From contig UQGU01000054.1 of NCBI GenBank assembly GCA_900540635.1, forward strand, positions 1 to 15,471: DNA of 15,471 nucleotides, given 5' to 3'. The notes beneath the pieces were generated by a model. It had not been told where the DNA came from. It was given only the letters and a program-made list of their open reading frames with translations, and did no database searches. Positions within the stretch are counted from its first letter, which is position 1. Each line of letters starts with the position of its first letter. Position numbers and translations under genes: made by a program. Origin of the DNA: an uncultured Eubacteriales bacterium (GTDB lineage: Bacteria > Bacillota > Clostridia > Oscillospirales > Oscillospiraceae). Of the stretch, positions 7,554 to 14,463 are shown piece by piece.

Positions 7554-10500
7554 TTACGCCAGCGGCGTTTTCAGCTTTGTGCACTCCGTGTCATTGAACA
7601 GGTACGCGTCTCCCGGCACAAGCTTCTTGCTGAACTTTTTGCTCACCGTATATGGCACCGCAACCAGCTTCAGCGCCGGAAGATTGTCGAACCACAGAAA
7701 TTGCTTGTTCTCCGCACACTTCTTGTAGAATTCCGAGGAAATGAAGGATGCGTTAGGAACATTGGAAACAAGCACACAGATTCCCATGCTCTTGTATTTG
7801 GTGATCAATGCTGAGAACGCATTCAGAGCAGTCCTATTCATGTTCATGACGTCAGCTGCACCAGGATCATTGATCACCAATACAAGCATTTCTGAATTTA
7901 CAACACTATCCATATCCCCAAGCTCCAGCATTGCCATCCGGCCCTTTGCCTTTTGCTCCAGTTCTGTCGTGACTTCCGGCAGCGTTGCAGCTGTCAGACG
8001 ATAGCTGACAACACTGGGCAATGTTTCCAGAGGTTGAAGCATTCTCTCCAGTCCGTCCAGAATCCATATTTTCATCTTCCCCGGATAGGCTGCGTCCATC
8101 TGACGAATCATACCGTTCAGGCAGGCCGACTGCGCTTCCGGCGTGCCGCCGGAAAGGGATATACAACCTGCTTTTCGGATATTACAAACCACAGTGTCCA
8201 CCGTCTCATAGTCCAATCCCAGCACTACGGAATACGGATTCCGATACACTTCGCCGGACTGCTCTGTAAGCGCTGCCGCCGTCAGGCTTTCCGGCAGCTC
8301 AGGGATTCTCGCCGCCCTCTGCTGCCCATACCGCACCTGCTCCTCCGCAACAAATGTCTCAATTGCCGCATTCAGGCTGCCGTCAAAGGCAAGAAATGCC
8401 TGACAATCCAGCAGGCGGTTTTCCTGCATGGCAAGGTATCTTCCGGGAAACTTTTCCACCGTCTCCCGGCAATGGTCAAACAGAACCCCGTACTCACTGG
8501 AGTCATTGTTGTAAAGGGCAATCCGGCTGTCGAAGAAGGAGAGATATTTGTACCCGATTCCCTTTGTCTGGGAATTGGCCGCAACCACGGTGATGCCCAC
8601 GGAAAGTCCATCCCGGCAGAGGTGGAGCAGTTCCGAATCATCCTCGAAGTAGAGCTCCTTCAAAGCCGTGAAATTGTCGATCATCACAACAATGTGGGAG
8701 ACATCTGTCAGGCCCAGCTCCCGGTACGCCGTCAGGGAGCTGACGCCCGCCCGGGCAAATTTTTCCTTTCGTATGGCGAATTCCCGGCTCAAAAGCTGCA
8801 GCAGATGCTTCAGCTTCTCATCCTCCATGGAGGTCACCACACCGCCGACATGGTTCAATCCCTCGTATTTCCGCATCAGCTGAGAGGCAAAGTCCAGAAT
8901 ATAGACCTCCACCTCCCTGGGGCTGTAGTGCTCGGCAAGGCCGCGAAGAACGCATTGCAGTAGATTGGTCTTGCCCATCTGTGCGGAGCCGATGATCAAA
9001 AGGTTGCTGCGCGTCAGAGATACGGCACTGATTCCCTGGCGCTGGTTCTCGGGATCGTCATAGTATCCCAGCGCCACTGTTCCGGCGGCGTCCCCGGAGG
9101 CCTTCAACGACAAATACACAGCGCGTTCGGGAAGGGGCTCCAAAAACAGCTTTGGCATTTGGGGAATCCCCGCCCCGGCACAGAAATCGGCAATATGCCT
9201 TGCCACAGCGCTGAATTGGGTGATGCTCTCCACGCTTCCGGCGGCGGAAACCGGGGTTCCGCTGTAGCCGGACTGGAACAACTCGAAGCGCTCGTTGTTT
9301 CCAACCGCAAGGTAGGCCCGTCCGGCTTCCTTGATTTTCGAAGCCAGGTCGCTCTTGATAACCTCCTTGCTGTCCTGCTCCGTTTGAACCTTCAGGGCAA
9401 TTCGGAATTTGGAGTTGGACCAAATCTGATCACTGACCTGCCCGGCAGGCTTCTGGGTTGCCAGAATCAAATGAATGCCTAGACTTCTGCCGATTCGCGC
9501 CGCGGAAATCAGCTGGTTCAGAAGCTCCGGGTACTGCCCCTTCAACTCGGCGAACTCATCCACAACGATGACCATATGGGGCATCGGCTCTTTGACCCTG
9601 CCCGCCTTAAACAGCCGGGTGTATTTATTGACGTTGTCAATGTCATGGGTTACCACCAGGTTGGACGCATCCTCCAAAAGCTTCTGACGGTGCTTCAACT
9701 CTGCATTCAGTGATTTCAGCGCGCGGCCAATCTCCTTATCCGCAAGATTCGTGATGCAGCCGACAAGATGGGGAACCCCCTTGAATTTATTGCACATTGC
9801 GCCGCCCTTGAAGTCGATGATCACCAGCGACAAATCCAGGGGGCTGTATAATGTCGTCAGCGCCAACAGATAGGATACAATCGTTTCGGACTTGCCGGAG
9901 CCGGTTGTACCGGCAACCAGACCGTGAGGGCCGTCTGCGGTATCGCCGCCGCTGATGTCCAGTTCCACAAGTCCCCCCATGCCGATGCCCAGAGGCGCTT
10001 TCAGGGCGGAGCATACGTCGCTCTGCTGCCAGCGCTTTTTCAGATCCAGATCCTCTGCTCGCCGAATTCCCATCATTTCGTACAGGGAATATTTCTTCGG
10101 CAGCGTGCTGCTCTCGTCCCTGGGGCCGTCTTCCTCTACCCGAATGTTTTGGATTGCCTCCGCAAAGCGCATTTCCTCATGGCCGGATGTACTTTCCACC
10201 GAGAATGCCGTGATCTGGGCAGCGTTTTCGCTGAAAAACAGTTCTCCTCTGCTTCCGTTCAGCCTGACCACAGCCCTGCAGCTCATTGGCAGCTGGGAGA
10301 GATTCTCAACCGCCAGAACCATCCCCGCTCCCAGTGCCGCGCCGTTGATGATATACTCCTGAATGCCATGACTCTTGCTGAGCAGTGCCGGGTCGGCAAC
10401 CACTAGCAGAATATAAGGGAGAAATGCAGGCGCATTTCCAAAGGTCTTCCGATTGGACAGTTCCGCCTTTCGCTTTTGCAGAAGCGCAAATACTCCTTCC

Positions 10501-11966
10501 ATGACGTGATCCGCCTCCGCCCCGGTGGAGGCACACAGGCCCTGGGTGTGCGGGAGCTTCTCTGCCCAATTCATGTTCAGGCCGCTGTCCAGATAGACGA
10601 TTTTCAGCTCTGTATAGCAGTCCCGAGCCGCCAGCTGAACGAGCATCGTGCCAAGCAGCCTATCGGTGTCCGCGCGCTTGCCCACAATGCCGGTAATGTG
10701 ATTTTTCTGAAGGTCGCAGCAAATTGGGGCGGTATCTATCCAGGAATATGCGTTCTTTAAATCGCGGCACGTTATTGCATATTGGGAATCTGCCGAAGCA
10801 TTGGGGACATTGGCCTGAATATTTGCCATGGACGGGGCCTTTCCTGTGCCCAGACGCACTGCCAGGAAATCATCCTCATTTGCTCTGCGATTCCACAGGA
10901 TGCTGTTTCGCGTCTGTGCGGCATTGACAAGGCGCGAAAGATTGGGGTTTTCCGCTTCCATAGCAGAAAGCTGCCTGCTGTTGAATGCTCTAAGCTTTTC
11001 TGTCGCTTTCGAAACCGCAGTCTGAAAATTCTCCTGGGCGGTTCGGCACTCCTGGGTGTATTTTCGAATCTGCTTTCGATAATTGACAACAGACAATATG
11101 ACGCCGCTCAGCGTCATTGGAAGTGAATAGAGAAGGCTTGTGGCGCTTTTTGTAGTAAGATAAAAAACAACGCCCATCGTTGCCGTAATGGCGGCAGGCA
11201 GAAAGGTGCTCAGGTAGTCAATCTGCGGCTTTTCACGGTCAGGCGGCGGGCTCGGCAACGCAATTGTCTCTGCTGCAACGCTGCTTTTCAGGCGAACAGA
11301 TCTCTCAAAAAGGACAGACTGACCTGTCTGCCATGCATCCTCTTTCTGTTTTCCCGCTTCCGCATCTCTTATGGATATTGTGTTTCCGGCATTGAAGAAG
11401 GACAGGGCGTTCCCGTCATAAACCATCTGAAACGTCAGGATTGAAACCACATCTCCCGGGGCCAGCTCACGCTGCGTGATTTTCTCCCCGTTTACAAATG
11501 TGCCGTTTTTGCTGCCCTTGTCTCTGACGGTCAGCCTTCCGTTCTGCGAAATAAACTCCAGGTGTCTGGCCGAAACAAACGGAAGCTTGACAACAATGGT
11601 GTTCTCCGCCTGCTTTTCACTTCTGCCCACGCCGATCCTGCAATTGCTGTCAAAATAAAAGCGCTTGCCTGATTGTGATACATGGTCGAAGTGCACTGCA
11701 ACCTGGTTCTCATGATCCAGCACTGCACTTTCACCAATTGGGATCTCCAGCACAGCAGCTGGTGCAGAATGATGAACATTCCATTTTGGGGATGCGTCGG
11801 CAAACATAATTTTCGCACAATTGTCCTGGCAGACGACGGTAAATTGCTTTTCCAACCCTGGAACAATCATTTGGCAAGTCTTGTCCGTGCCAACGGAAGC
11901 CTTCTGCCCGAAGTCCATCTCATAGTAATAGGATTTTGTCCGAGTCAACAATGCCATAGCAATCAT
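7554..11966 (-). CDS. essC: EssC-type FHA-FtsK/SpoIIIE ATPase, T7SS motor
   Basis: Membrane ATPase that drives type VII export; 1470 aa, very close to the usual EssC length. Order (numbering from the ATG at 11966): a degenerate first FHA-like domain (~15-85); a canonical FHA domain (~103-187) with GVGR (Arg115), SARH (Ser132, His135) and GSKNGT (Asn154); two membrane helices (~251-270 and ~275-295); then three FtsK-type ATPase domains. D1 is intact, with Walker A GTTGSGKSE (~686-694) and Walker B MVIVVDEFAEL (~798-808). D2 keeps a Walker A GSAQMGKT (~993-1000), but its Walker B reads VVMIDNF, lacking the usual Glu. D3 has SGGTPEAQSACLN where a P-loop should be, so it probably does not bind ATP. 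Start: GGAGGGG lies 8 nt before 11966; an in-frame GTG at 12005 has no better site. First gene of the operon. Confidence 0.93.
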   Translation of the reverse strand: MIAMALLTRTKSYYYEMDFGQKASVGTDKTCQMIVPGLEKQFTVVCQDNCAKIMFADASPKWNVHHSAPAAVLEIPIGESAVLDHENQVAVHFDHVSQSGKRFYFDSNCRIGVGRSEKQAENTIVVKLPFVSARHLEFISQNGRLTVRDKGSKNGTFVNGEKITQRELAPGDVVSILTFQMVYDGNALSFFNAGNTISIRDAEAGKQKEDAWQTGQSVLFERSVRLKSSVAAETIALPSPPPDREKPQIDYLSTFLPAAITATMGVVFYLTTKSATSLLYSLPMTLSGVILSVVNYRKQIRKYTQECRTAQENFQTAVSKATEKLRAFNSRQLSAMEAENPNLSRLVNAAQTRNSILWNRRANEDDFLAVRLGTGKAPSMANIQANVPNASADSQYAITCRDLKNAYSWIDTAPICCDLQKNHITGIVGKRADTDRLLGTMLVQLAARDCYTELKIVYLDSGLNMNWAEKLPHTQGLCASTGAEADHVMEGVFALLQKRKAELSNRKTFGNAPAFLPYILLVVADPALLSKSHGIQEYIINGAALGAGMVLAVENLSQLPMSCRAVVRLNGSRGELFFSENAAQITAFSVESTSGHEEMRFAEAIQNIRVEEDGPRDESSTLPKKYSLYEMMGIRRAEDLDLKKRWQQSDVCSALKAPLGIGMGGLVELDISGGDTADGPHGLVAGTTGSGKSETIVSYLLALTTLYSPLDLSLVIIDFKGGAMCNKFKGVPHLVGCITNLADKEIGRALKSLNAELKHRQKLLEDASNLVVTHDIDNVNKYTRLFKAGRVKEPMPHMVIVVDEFAELKGQYPELLNQLISAARIGRSLGIHLILATQKPAGQVSDQIWSNSKFRIALKVQTEQDSKEVIKSDLASKIKEAGRAYLAVGNNERFELFQSGYSGTPVSAAGSVESITQFSAVARHIADFCAGAGIPQMPKLFLEPLPERAVYLSLKASGDAAGTVALGYYDDPENQRQGISAVSLTRSNLLIIGSAQMGKTNLLQCVLRGLAEHYSPREVEVYILDFASQLMRKYEGLNHVGGVVTSMEDEKLKHLLQLLSREFAIRKEKFARAGVSSLTAYRELGLTDVSHIVVMIDNFTALKELYFEDDSELLHLCRDGLSVGITVVAANSQTKGIGYKYLSFFDSRIALYNNDSSEYGVLFDHCRETVEKFPGRYLAMQENRLLDCQAFLAFDGSLNAAIETFVAEEQVRYGQQRAARIPELPESLTAAALTEQSGEVYRNPYSVVLGLDYETVDTVVCNIRKAGCISLSGGTPEAQSACLNGMIRQMDAAYPGKMKIWILDGLERMLQPLETLPSVVSYRLTAATLPEVTTELEQKAKGRMAMLELGDMDSVVNSEMLVLVINDPGAADVMNMNRTALNAFSALITKYKSMGICVLVSNVPNASFISSEFYKKCAENKQFLWFDNLPALKLVAVPYTVSKKFSKKLVPGDAYLFNDTECTKLKTPLA

Positions 11967-12005
11967 CGTAAACGCCCCTCCGCACGCAATGTTTTCTCCA
12001 TCCAC

Positions 12006-12041
12006 ATCTTAACTTAGTGGAGGCCACTATTCAATTAAGAT
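12006..12041 (-). promoter_or_regulatory. Nested inverted repeat in the essC leader (operator or hairpin)
   Basis: Outer arms ATCTTAA (12006-12012) and TTAAGAT (12035-12041) enclose inner arms TAGTGG (12015-12020) and CCACTA (12024-12029). The repeat begins one base after the -10 box and covers the expected start point, so it could be a repressor site in DNA or a 5' hairpin in the mRNA ahead of the essC ribosome site. Confidence 0.65.
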
Positions 12042-12042
12042 G

Positions 12043-12071
12043 AGTATAGCATAGTTTCGTTGCTTTGTCAT
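12043..12071 (-). promoter_or_regulatory. Sigma-A-type promoter of the T7SS operon
   Basis: -35 ATGACA (12066-12071, one mismatch to consensus), 17-bp spacer, -10 TATACT (12043-12048). Transcription would start near 12036, giving a leader of about 70 nt before the essC start. It is the only convincing promoter upstream of the operon. Confidence 0.75.
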
Positions 12072-12199
12072 TAAATATGTAATTTTTTTACTTTTTTTAG
12101 TGCACTATTTTTCAATTCGCGGTAGCCTTCACAAATTCGACATCAGTCGCTCTGACACGACACAGAGTCCTCGGTGACTGCCATAGGGATTTCCGATGA

Positions 12200-12313
12200 T
12201 GTTCAGCACATACCACACGGCTCAAAATTAAGCAGCCGGAATGGGTTTGGAAAATGAACTGCATTCAGAACTACACTGATGAAATTGTATTGCACGACCT
12301 GATTTACATCTAA
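12200..12313 (+). pseudogene. C-terminal remnant of an unknown protein (copy 1)
   Basis: An open frame without a start, beginning after a stop at 12197, encodes 37 residues ending YTDEIVLHDLIYI. The last 11 residues (DEIVLHDLIYI) and stop recur in the second copy of the repeat with only synonymous codon changes, so this was a real coding end. The family is not recognised; the rest of the gene is missing. It marks the left end of the shared block. Confidence 0.5.
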
Positions 12314-12390
12314 ACTATCGCGGAACAGCATCACCGGGTACTACATGGACCAGTGACCGGTAATTTTTTCAATAAATTTGAAAATACATC

Positions 12391-12419
12391 TTGACATATA
12401 CGAATATATGTTCTATAAT
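12391..12419 (+). promoter_or_regulatory. Consensus sigma-A promoter, copy 1
   Basis: TTGACA (12391-12396), exactly 17 bp, TATAAT (12414-12419): a perfect consensus. Start expected near 12426. It drives the RNA that follows and, if the terminator is bypassed, the truncated parM. Confidence 0.9.
12394..12411 (+). promoter_or_regulatory. Palindrome inside the promoter spacer, copy 1
   Basis: ACATATA and TATATGT flank CGAA, a perfect 7-bp inverted repeat overlapping the -35 box and spacer. A dimeric repressor bound here would block RNA polymerase. It is conserved unchanged in copy 2 although the flanks differ. The regulator is not in the window. Confidence 0.65.
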
Positions 12420-12425
12420 GTGAGC

Positions 12426-12577
12426 AGGTTGATACAAATCAATTGAATAATGTGCCCTCAAATCGCGCAAGCGGAGACAGTGATGTTTCATCATTGAGCT
12501 GCCAAGCACCGTAAGAGGCCAATCTACAGACAGGAAGCTTCCTGCCTGTGTGGTTGGTATCTTACGGTGCTTTTTGT
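12426..12577 (+). ncRNA. Predicted ~150-nt structured RNA, copy 1
   Basis: The interval from the predicted start to the terminator has no convincing reading frame but several hairpins: CGC-GCAA-GCG (12464-12473), CAGTGATG pairing with CATCATTG across TTT (one G-U pair), and the long terminator stem. In copy 2 a changed base in the CAGTGATG arm keeps pairing through G-U. It may be a stand-alone small RNA, an antisense-type copy-number RNA, or an attenuated leader of parM. I cannot assign it to a known family. Confidence 0.65.
12504..12577 (+). terminator. Strong intrinsic terminator, copy 1
   Basis: AGCACCGTAAGA (12505-12516) pairs perfectly with TCTTACGGTGCT (12560-12571); inside, CCAA pairs with TTGG and ACAG-CAGG with CCTG-CTGT around AAGCTT. 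TTTTT follows, then GTTTT. The stem is unusually long for a simple terminator. Confidence 0.9.
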
Positions 12578-12639
12578 TTTATTCGGATGTTTCAACCACT
12601 GTACCTTGATAATTTCATACTCATTCATCTGATACATTC

Positions 12640-12842
12640 TCCCCCACCCGAGCCGGGAGGCCATGCGCCATGACCATTTTTAATGCGAGCGATTCCCTTG
12701 GCCTCCACTGCCGGACAGCAACCGGCAAGGCGACGACGGTGGGGGAGGACAATGATACTTCTCGAAAGAGCTGGGCGGAAGCGCAGGGGTGGAACTCCCA
12801 TGGTCCCGATTCGCTGTCGGGCGTCAGATGAATCCAGGAGCG
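12640..12842 (+). ncRNA. Second structured RNA segment before parM, copy 1
   Basis: Hairpins seen: GGCCATG/CATGACC (12659-12675, one mismatch), TGCCGG/CCGGCA (12709-12727), CTC-GAAA-GAG (12761-12770) and CCCGAT/GTCGGG (12805-12821). Differences in copy 2 mostly keep the pairing (G-C to G-U, or G-U to A-U). No convincing gene lies on either strand. It ends 54 bp before the parM start and may control its translation, or be the body of a larger RNA. Confidence 0.5.
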
Positions 12843-12895
12843 CACGGGGGCGAAGTCGAATAGGTGCGCAAAATAATTTGAAAAGGAGATAAAAT

Positions 12896-13267
12896 TTGAA
12901 AAACAAAAACGGAATTTGCATCATCGGTGTTGACCATGGATATGGCAACATCAAAACGGCCAACTGCTGCTTCCCTACTGGGGTGGAGCGCAGCGAAACA
13001 GAGCCGACTTTCAAGCATGATCTGCTGATTTACCAGGGCCACTATTACCAAATCGGCGTTGGGCACAAGGAGTACCTGGCTGAAAAGGTAATGGACGAGG
13101 ATTACTACATCCTGACCCTGGCGGCGATTGCCCGGGAGTTAAGCCGGGAGAACATCACACAGGCCAATGTTTTCCTGACGGCGGGGCTTCCTCTGTCCTG
13201 GGTGGCGAAACAGAAGAAGGCGTTCCGGGAGTATGATGAGGGCGTACAACTGTTTCAGGATATATAA
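12896..13267 (+). pseudogene. parM: ParM/StbA-like actin, N-terminal third only
   Basis: 123 residues beginning KNKNGICIIGVDHGYGNIKT, the phosphate-1 motif of plasmid-segregation actins (D-HGYGN-K), followed by TEPTFKHDLLIYQGHYYQIG and a later ANVFLTAGLPLSWV, all typical of the first third of clostridial ParM/StbA proteins. Full-length members have roughly 300-400 residues; this one stops after FQDI and lacks the phosphate-2 and adenosine motifs, so it cannot form a working filament. The TTG start is supported by AGGAGAT 6 nt upstream. It follows the structured repeat and points to a degraded plasmid or integrative element. Sequence quality up to the break is good, so truncation looks recent. 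Confidence 0.8.
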
Positions 13268-13561
13268 TAAAAAATTAAAAGGTTCTGGACAATGTCAAAA
13301 GGTTACCCTGTTTATATAAAGTGTATCAAAATATGCATTTCTGCGTTTTGACAATAAGGCAGCAAGAAAATGTTACATATATTGCTGATATTCGGATAAA
13401 CGTTATCACGAATCATGCTGTAGGAAAAACACAGAAATACAATGATGGTGGCGTGCAGTACGATGCGCCTCTTTGATCACCAGAGCATTATTTCACCTTG
13501 TTTTGCTTGCATAATGATCCTCCTTTTGTACTATTGTGTGGATGTCATTCCGGCCAATTGA
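13268..13561 (+). other. No identifiable gene (294 bp)
   Basis: AT-rich sequence after the parM break. Short open stretches exist on both strands (for example around 13372-13474) but none has a start with a ribosome site or a family I recognise. Probably scrambled remains of mobile or accessory genes. Confidence 0.5.
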
Positions 13562-13906
13562 CGGTACTGCCAAAGGCAGAAACCCACTGCGATCATCACA
13601 GCACAAACATCGCTGGAGTATATTATTGCCACAGCGCAGAAAACTTGGGAATGCCTAGTTGTAATCTACACGAATCCACCGACAGGAGATGAAAATTACC
13701 GGACGCTGGTGTTGGGCTTGTACGAAATTGCGAGCAAATGGAATGTAACAATTATTGATATGAATCTGGATCTGAGCTTCAACGCCCAACCAACCGAGGA
13801 GCAGCGGTCGCTTTGGATGGTGGATAAAATCCATCCCTCCAGAGCCGGTTAGCGGGATTGGTGACTACCGAAATTTGAGGAAGCACTTCTGAATTTAGAG
13901 TGGAAT
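13562..13906 (+). pseudogene. SGNH/GDSL hydrolase remnant, C-terminal half with two stops
   Basis: Open from 13562 to a TAG at 13850, then in frame past a TGA at 13862. The readable part has the hallmarks of the C-terminal half of an SGNH/GDSL esterase: TAQKTWECLVVIYTNPPTG (core strand), a segment with ASKWNVTIIDMNLDL, and the block V motif DKIHPSRAG containing the catalytic Asp-x-x-His. After the stops the same frame continues LPKFEEALLNLEW, the usual end of this family (G-x-R-x-W-W-x-P-K-F-E). The TAG probably replaces Tyr and the TGA Trp. The N-terminal GDS block is absent. The gene is dead unless both stops are read through. It is unrelated to the secretion operon. Confidence 0.7.
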
Positions 13907-14110
13907 ATGATGATTAAAGCAGTTCAACAATTTATGCTTGGGAATGTACTGAACAGTGAAAAGCAGGCTAAGCTGCGCAGCGGTACGATGCTTCTCAACG
14001 GCAAGGAACTGTTTTTGGGCGAGAATGATATGCTGCCTGAACTCGTGGGTATGAAGACCTCCGGACAGGTTGAAATCGCTCCCGGCGGATGCACCTTCTT
14101 TGTGATCTAA
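13907..14110 (+). pseudogene. Glycoside-hydrolase-like C-terminal fragment
   Basis: In frame with the SGNH remnant and with no ribosome site at its first ATG, so it is not a stand-alone gene. Its last ~40 residues (LNGKELFLGENDMLPELVG, then SGQVEIAPGGCTFFVI and a stop) look like the final beta-sandwich strands of a glycoside hydrolase of the GH79/GH39/GH30 kind; the exact family is uncertain. Residues before that (MMIKAVQQFMLGNVLNSEKQ) fit neither family well and may mark the deletion joint between two once-separate genes. Confidence 0.45.
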
Positions 14111-14135
14111 ACACACCATTATACTGACATAAACC

Positions 14136-14170
14136 TGATAGCCACCGCTGCGCTGCAGCGGTGGCTATCA
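14136..14170 (+). terminator. Perfect 16-bp hairpin after the hydrolase remnant
   Basis: TGATAGCCACCGCTGC and GCAGCGGTGGCTATCA pair perfectly around GCT, 25 bp after the fragment's stop codon. The expected T-run is missing because other sequence, resembling the start of a group II intron, begins 5 nt later. It is most likely the terminator of the former hydrolase gene. Confidence 0.7.
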
Positions 14171-14175
14171 ATGTG

Positions 14176-14240
14176 GTGCGCCCGGTGAGCGCACGTTCTC
14201 TAGGGCGAAAGTCCCGAAGTCGCCCGGTAGCGGGAAGGCT
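14176..14240 (+). mobile_element. 5' fragment of a class C group II intron (probable)
   Basis: Begins GTGCGCCCGG and contains AGGGCGAAAGTCCCGAA followed by CGGTAGCGGGAAGGC, which match the conserved start of domain I in bacterial class C introns (GTGYGCCCGG, then AGGGTGARAGTCCCGAA). It sits 5 nt past a perfect terminator-like hairpin, the preferred insertion site of that class. Only about 65 nt remain; no reverse transcriptase gene or domain V is present, so it is inactive. Confidence 0.5.
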
Positions 14241-14257
14241 TAAAAATAATCTCGTAG

Positions 14258-14302
14258 AGGCTACATGATGAAATTGTTTTACATGACTTAATTTATATCT
14301 AA
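14258..14302 (+). pseudogene. C-terminal remnant of an unknown protein (copy 2)
   Basis: Encodes RLHDEIVLHDLIYI and a TAA stop, following an in-frame TAG at 14255. The 11-residue end is identical to that of copy 1 (12200-12313), with five codons changed synonymously. The TAA is part of the CTAA duplicated by the MITE. Confidence 0.5.
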
Positions 14303-14463
14303 GGAAACTCTGAACAAATCGACTGCGGCTGAGCAGCAGATTTTTTGTCCCCGTGCTGCGGTATGAAAAATGGGAAATACATCCAGTATTCCCGCATTTT
14401 CCATACCTTGCCCGGAAACAAAATCTCTTGCTGTCAGCTCTTGCCGCTTTATTCAGAGCTTCC
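14303..14463 (+). mobile_element. IS5-type MITE, 161 bp, with CTAA target duplication
   Basis: Terminal inverted repeats GGAAACTCTGAACAAA (left) and GGAAGCTCTGAATAAA (right end, complement) differ at two positions. The interior is an imperfect palindrome along its whole length and has no gene. CTAA is present on both sides (14299-14302 and 14464-14467). The ends resemble IS5 (GGAAGGTGCGAA) and CTAA fits the YTAR target of that group. Copy 1 has the uninterrupted sequence ATCTAAACT, an empty site. Confidence 0.88.

Larger units (their letters stand above)
12271..12842 (+). repeat. Long direct repeat, copy 1 (572 bp)
   Basis: Matches 14261-14996 in the same orientation. Identity is highest from the promoter (12391) to 12842 and lower in the left 120 bp. 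It contains a coding tail, a promoter with palindromic spacer, an RNA with terminator, and a further structured segment. The copies diverge abruptly after GGAGCG at 12842. Without the MITE insert copy 2 has the same length within one base. Confidence 0.92.

Noticed and set aside
7953..8963. 336-aa plus-strand frame
   Set aside because: Antisense to essC D2/D3, with no supporting features.
11967..12005. GTG start of essC at 12005
   Set aside because: The ATG at 11966 has GGAGGGG at 8 nt; the GTG lacks a comparable site and the extra 13 residues add nothing known.
12621..13066. Minus-strand frames of 74-129 aa in the repeat
   Set aside because: They overlap structured RNA and parM, have no ribosome sites and are not kept equally in copy 2.
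13352..13381. TTGACA followed 17 bp later by TGTTAC
   Set aside because: The -10 matches only three of six consensus bases and no gene follows.
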